64,000 nucleotides of DNA from Kitasatospora kifunensis (GTDB lineage Bacteria; Actinomycetota; Actinomycetes; Streptomycetales; Streptomycetaceae). The translations under genes were made by a program, and so were the position numbers. The number at the start of each line of letters is the position of its first letter. Within the stretch, counting starts at the first letter, position 1. The stretch covers positions 434,001 to 498,000 of the forward strand of contig NZ_JACHJV010000003.1 in the NCBI RefSeq assembly GCF_014203855.1. Direction: 5' to 3'. Below are positions 61,951 through 64,000 of the stretch, piece after piece. Under the pieces are notes generated by a model. The model did not search any database, had not been told where the DNA came from, and saw only the letters and a list, made by a program, of their open reading frames with translations.

Positions 61951-62518
61951 CGGAAACTCCGATTCGATCGCAAGGATCCGAATCCCCTAGGACTCGGCTG
62001 TACGGACTCCACCGAGGCACCGTGTCTGAACTGCGGTTTGCCGTCCGAGTTCTGGTGCCGCGTCAGAAGTATCCCACCCGGAGCCACAGGGCCGGACGAG
62101 TGAAATGAAGATCCCTCGGCATTGATGCAGGGCCGTCCAACACGGAAAACACTGATCAAGCCAGTCACGAACTCTCATGACCGATCGGATGGTTGTGGGC
62201 GCCCCACCCTTCCAGGTGGTGACGCATATGCCCCTGTGCTGTGAAGTGGCCGTTGACCAGCACAGTCGCATCGAGTACTCGTTGGGGCCGGGGCAAAGGG
62301 CCGTGACAGTATCACCACGCAGCGACAACGGCCAACCGCATCAGGATTGTTGCGCCCGTGTCCGCGTTAAGATTGTGCCGACCACACCGAGCGTGTGACC
62401 CTGATGAAAACCGGGAACTTCCACGAACGGAAGCCCCGTCCCTAGGCGTTACGGACTCCACCGCAGCCGACAGGGAAACATGGATGGCAAGGCGTTGCCG
62501 CGCCGAGCCATCCCGACG
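61951..62518. other. Long gene-free interval
   Basis: About 570 bases, somewhat AT-richer than the window average, with no convincing reading frame. Together with the decayed region that follows it suggests past deletion or rearrangement. Confidence 0.5.
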
Positions 62519-62545
62519 CGGGCGACGTGCACAGCACGTCGCCCG
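62519..62545. repeat. 27-bp near-palindrome (12-3-12)
   Basis: Arms 62519-62530 and 62534-62545 are exact complements around ACA. It overlaps the GTG at 62527 that opens the following reading frame. It could be an operator or part of a transcript hairpin. Confidence 0.65.
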
Positions 62546-62922
62546 TCGGCGTCCGCCGGGTCCAACTGCACGCCTACCAGCCACCCGCCCTGGTACGGAC
62601 CCTGCGCACGGCCATCGGCCCCGAGGTCACCCTCGTGAAAGTGCTGCACCTGCGCGAGGGCCGCTGCCTGGAGGGCCCGCCGGTGCCCGCCTACGGGCGG
62701 GCCGGCACCGATCCGTTCCTGCTCGACGCCGTCACCGAGGACGGTCGGATCGGCAGCACCGGCCGACAAGCGGGCGCACTATCCGCTGACCATCCGTCAT
62801 CCGCGCTCCTGCGGTGTCGACGTCGGCACCGCGGCCCGCGACACCTGGGGCACTGCGACCCGTCGGCGGTCTCCGCCCTCGCCCGCCTCTGGCGCGCCCG
62901 AAGCCTTGAGGAGAGCGCATGA
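62527..62922 (+). pseudogene. Decayed gene of unknown function
   Basis: Coding-like codon use runs through RVQLHAYQPPALVRTLRTAI and KVLHLREGRCLEGPPV. Further on, good codon use moves to another frame (LTIRHPRSCGVDVGTAARD) and then back (CDPSAVSALARLWRARSL). That pattern implies at least two frameshifts. I recognise no family. It ends overlapping the ATG of the next fragment. Confidence 0.45.
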
Positions 62923-63027
62923 GTGCCCGGTTCGTCGAAGCCCTGCTGACGGCCGATCGCCCACTGATCATGGGAGTCAGGCGCAGCACCGCCCTCCCGT
63001 CCTCTTCCCCGCCTACTGGGGCGGCTC
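62919..63027 (+). pseudogene. Indole-3-glycerol-phosphate-synthase-like N-terminal fragment
   Basis: GAGGAG precedes an ATG reading MSARFVEALLTADRPLIMGV, which resembles from memory the start of standalone TrpC-like proteins of Streptomyces (typically MSARFVEALLxxxxPLIMEV). After about 22 residues the similarity ends and the frame runs into the VOC gene's 3' end. It looks like a gene cut off by a deletion. Confidence 0.35.
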
Positions 63028-63792
63028 CGGCTTGAGGATCGCGAACGGGGCCCCGAACGGATCGGTCAACCAGCACATCCGTCCGACGTCGGGGACGTCG
63101 GACGCCGGCATCAGGACCGAACCGCCACTGCCCTGCGTCCTGCTGACGGTCTCGTCCACGTCGTCCACCGAGAAGTACGGGATCCAGCGGGTCTCCTCCG
63201 CATCGCCCTGGAGCCCGGCTACGCCGCCGAAGGATGCGTCCTGCTGGTCTCCCTCCCCCGTGGAGAGCACCGTGTACGTCATGCCCGGCATGTCCATCGC
63301 CTGCGAACGCCAGCCGAACACCGCCTGGTAGAAGCCGAAGGCCCCCGCCGGGTCACCGGTGTGGAGCTCGGCCCAGCACAGGGCGTCGGACTCCGATGCC
63401 CGCTCCAGGCCCTTGACCGCGGCCGGCTGCCACACGGCGAAGTCCGCGCCGCCCGGGTCGGTGAGCTGGGCCATCCGCCCGGCCTCGAAGACGTCGAACG
63501 GGGCGCTGCGTACCTTCCCGCCGTTCTGCTCCACGGCCTTGGCCGTGGTATCCGCGTCCGAGGTCTGGAAGTACAGCGTCCAGGCAGAGCTCGCGCCCTC
63601 CTCGGTAAGGGGGCCGACCGCCGCGACCGTGCTGCCGTCCTTCCGGAAGAACCCGTAGCCGCCGGCATCGGGGCCGGCGGACTGGAACTCCCAGCCGAAG
63701 ACCGCGCCGTAGAAGGCAGCCGCCGCAGCGGGATCGGGGCTTCCCAGGTCGAGCCAGTTCGGCGAGCCGGTGACAAAGTCCGTGGTGAGCAT
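63013..63792 (-). CDS. VOC family protein (two glyoxalase-like domains)
   Basis: A 259-residue protein with two tandem VOC domains. The first starts PNWLDLGSPDPAAAAAFYGA and the second CWAELHTGDPAGAFGFYQAV; both end with a DPFG or DPGG loop. The family includes glyoxalases, dioxygenases and drug-binding proteins. ATG 63790-63792 has AAAGGAG upstream, and a strong hairpin lies just before. Confidence 0.9.
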   Translation of the reverse strand: MLTTDFVTGSPNWLDLGSPDPAAAAAFYGAVFGWEFQSAGPDAGGYGFFRKDGSTVAAVGPLTEEGASSAWTLYFQTSDADTTAKAVEQNGGKVRSAPFDVFEAGRMAQLTDPGGADFAVWQPAAVKGLERASESDALCWAELHTGDPAGAFGFYQAVFGWRSQAMDMPGMTYTVLSTGEGDQQDASFGGVAGLQGDAEETRWIPYFSVDDVDETVSRTQGSGGSVLMPASDVPDVGRMCWLTDPFGAPFAILKPEPPQ

Positions 63793-63810
63793 GGCGGGGT
63801 GCTCCTTTGA

Positions 63811-63844
63811 ATGATTCGCGCCGGGGAGCCCCGGCGCGAATCAT
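63811..63844. promoter_or_regulatory. Perfect hairpin upstream of the VOC gene
   Basis: A 16-bp perfect stem (63811-63826 with 63829-63844) around AG sits just before the ribosome site of the leftward VOC gene. It could terminate an upstream transcript, act as an operator, or form a 5' leader hairpin. Confidence 0.6.
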
Positions 63845-64000
63845 CCTGGCACCGAGCTCCGGTACTCGCACGGTCCGAAGACGCGTGTCGGCAACGCCGT
63901 TCGGGGGGCCACGTCATGGCCCCTTTACCGGGGTCCGACAACGGGACCTGAGAAAGTGACAACGAGGGGTGAGACGGGACATCCGCGCCCACACACAGGA

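Overview
The window is high-GC actinobacterial DNA. Strong third-position GC, frequent GTG/TTG starts, Tat and lipoprotein signals, WXG100-type proteins, SpoIIE/PP2C regulators, I36-type secreted proteins and a DUF574-type methyltransferase all point to Streptomyces or Kitasatospora. Everything here comes from reading the sequence and translations; no database search was run. The gene content is accessory: many regulators and secreted proteins, few core genes, and an unusual number of truncated or frameshifted genes.

Layout. 1-5.5 kb: tail of an ABC permease, a class A penicillin-binding protein, a hypothetical protein and an S9 peptidase. 5.6-10.2 kb: a leftward operon of a small ORF, ECF-type sigma factor, zinc-binding anti-sigma-like membrane protein, ABC ATPase and two membrane proteins. 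10.3-17.3 kb: PAP2 membrane phosphatase, NTF2-like/NmrA pair divergent from an AraC regulator, 3-hydroxyisobutyrate-dehydrogenase-like enzyme, LOG-like protein and a nucleotidyltransferase-like protein.

17.4-29.1 kb is the most interesting block. It holds a Tat/lipoprotein Rieske protein, a large secreted protein, a NOX/FRE-type di-heme membrane protein, a ferredoxin fused to an FAD/NAD(P)H reductase, a tiny membrane protein, a GHKL ATPase, a two-component system, a sigma-like/zinc-finger/transmembrane/ricin-lectin fusion and a secreted beta-propeller. The redox parts could carry electrons from cytoplasmic NAD(P)H across the membrane. Paired 11-bp direct repeats between the two divergent arms look like operators for the response regulator.

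29.4-38 kb: frameshifted WS/DGAT-like acyltransferase, two polyprenyl synthases (one lacking its N-terminal substrate-binding part), PH-like membrane protein, MFS exporter with TetR regulator, a 68-bp perfect palindrome, an esterase, an IS630-type remnant and an orphan kinase-like protein. 38-44.3 kb: Tat esterase, a WXG100 protein paired with an LXG-like amidase, Smr protein, frameshifted methyltransferase and a tandem I36-like family with two full copies and two tail fragments. 44.6-53.6 kb: two PP2C phosphatases, a subtilase with unusual active-site surroundings and an orphan secreted-protein-like ORF. 53.7-58.6 kb: Nudix protein, P1B-4 metal ATPase with [2Fe-2S] partner and ArsR regulator, beta-lactamase-fold fragment and secreted lectin. 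58.6-64 kb: DUF3515 protein, HTH/coiled-coil/receiver regulator, XRE regulator, small membrane proteins, a decayed region and a VOC protein.
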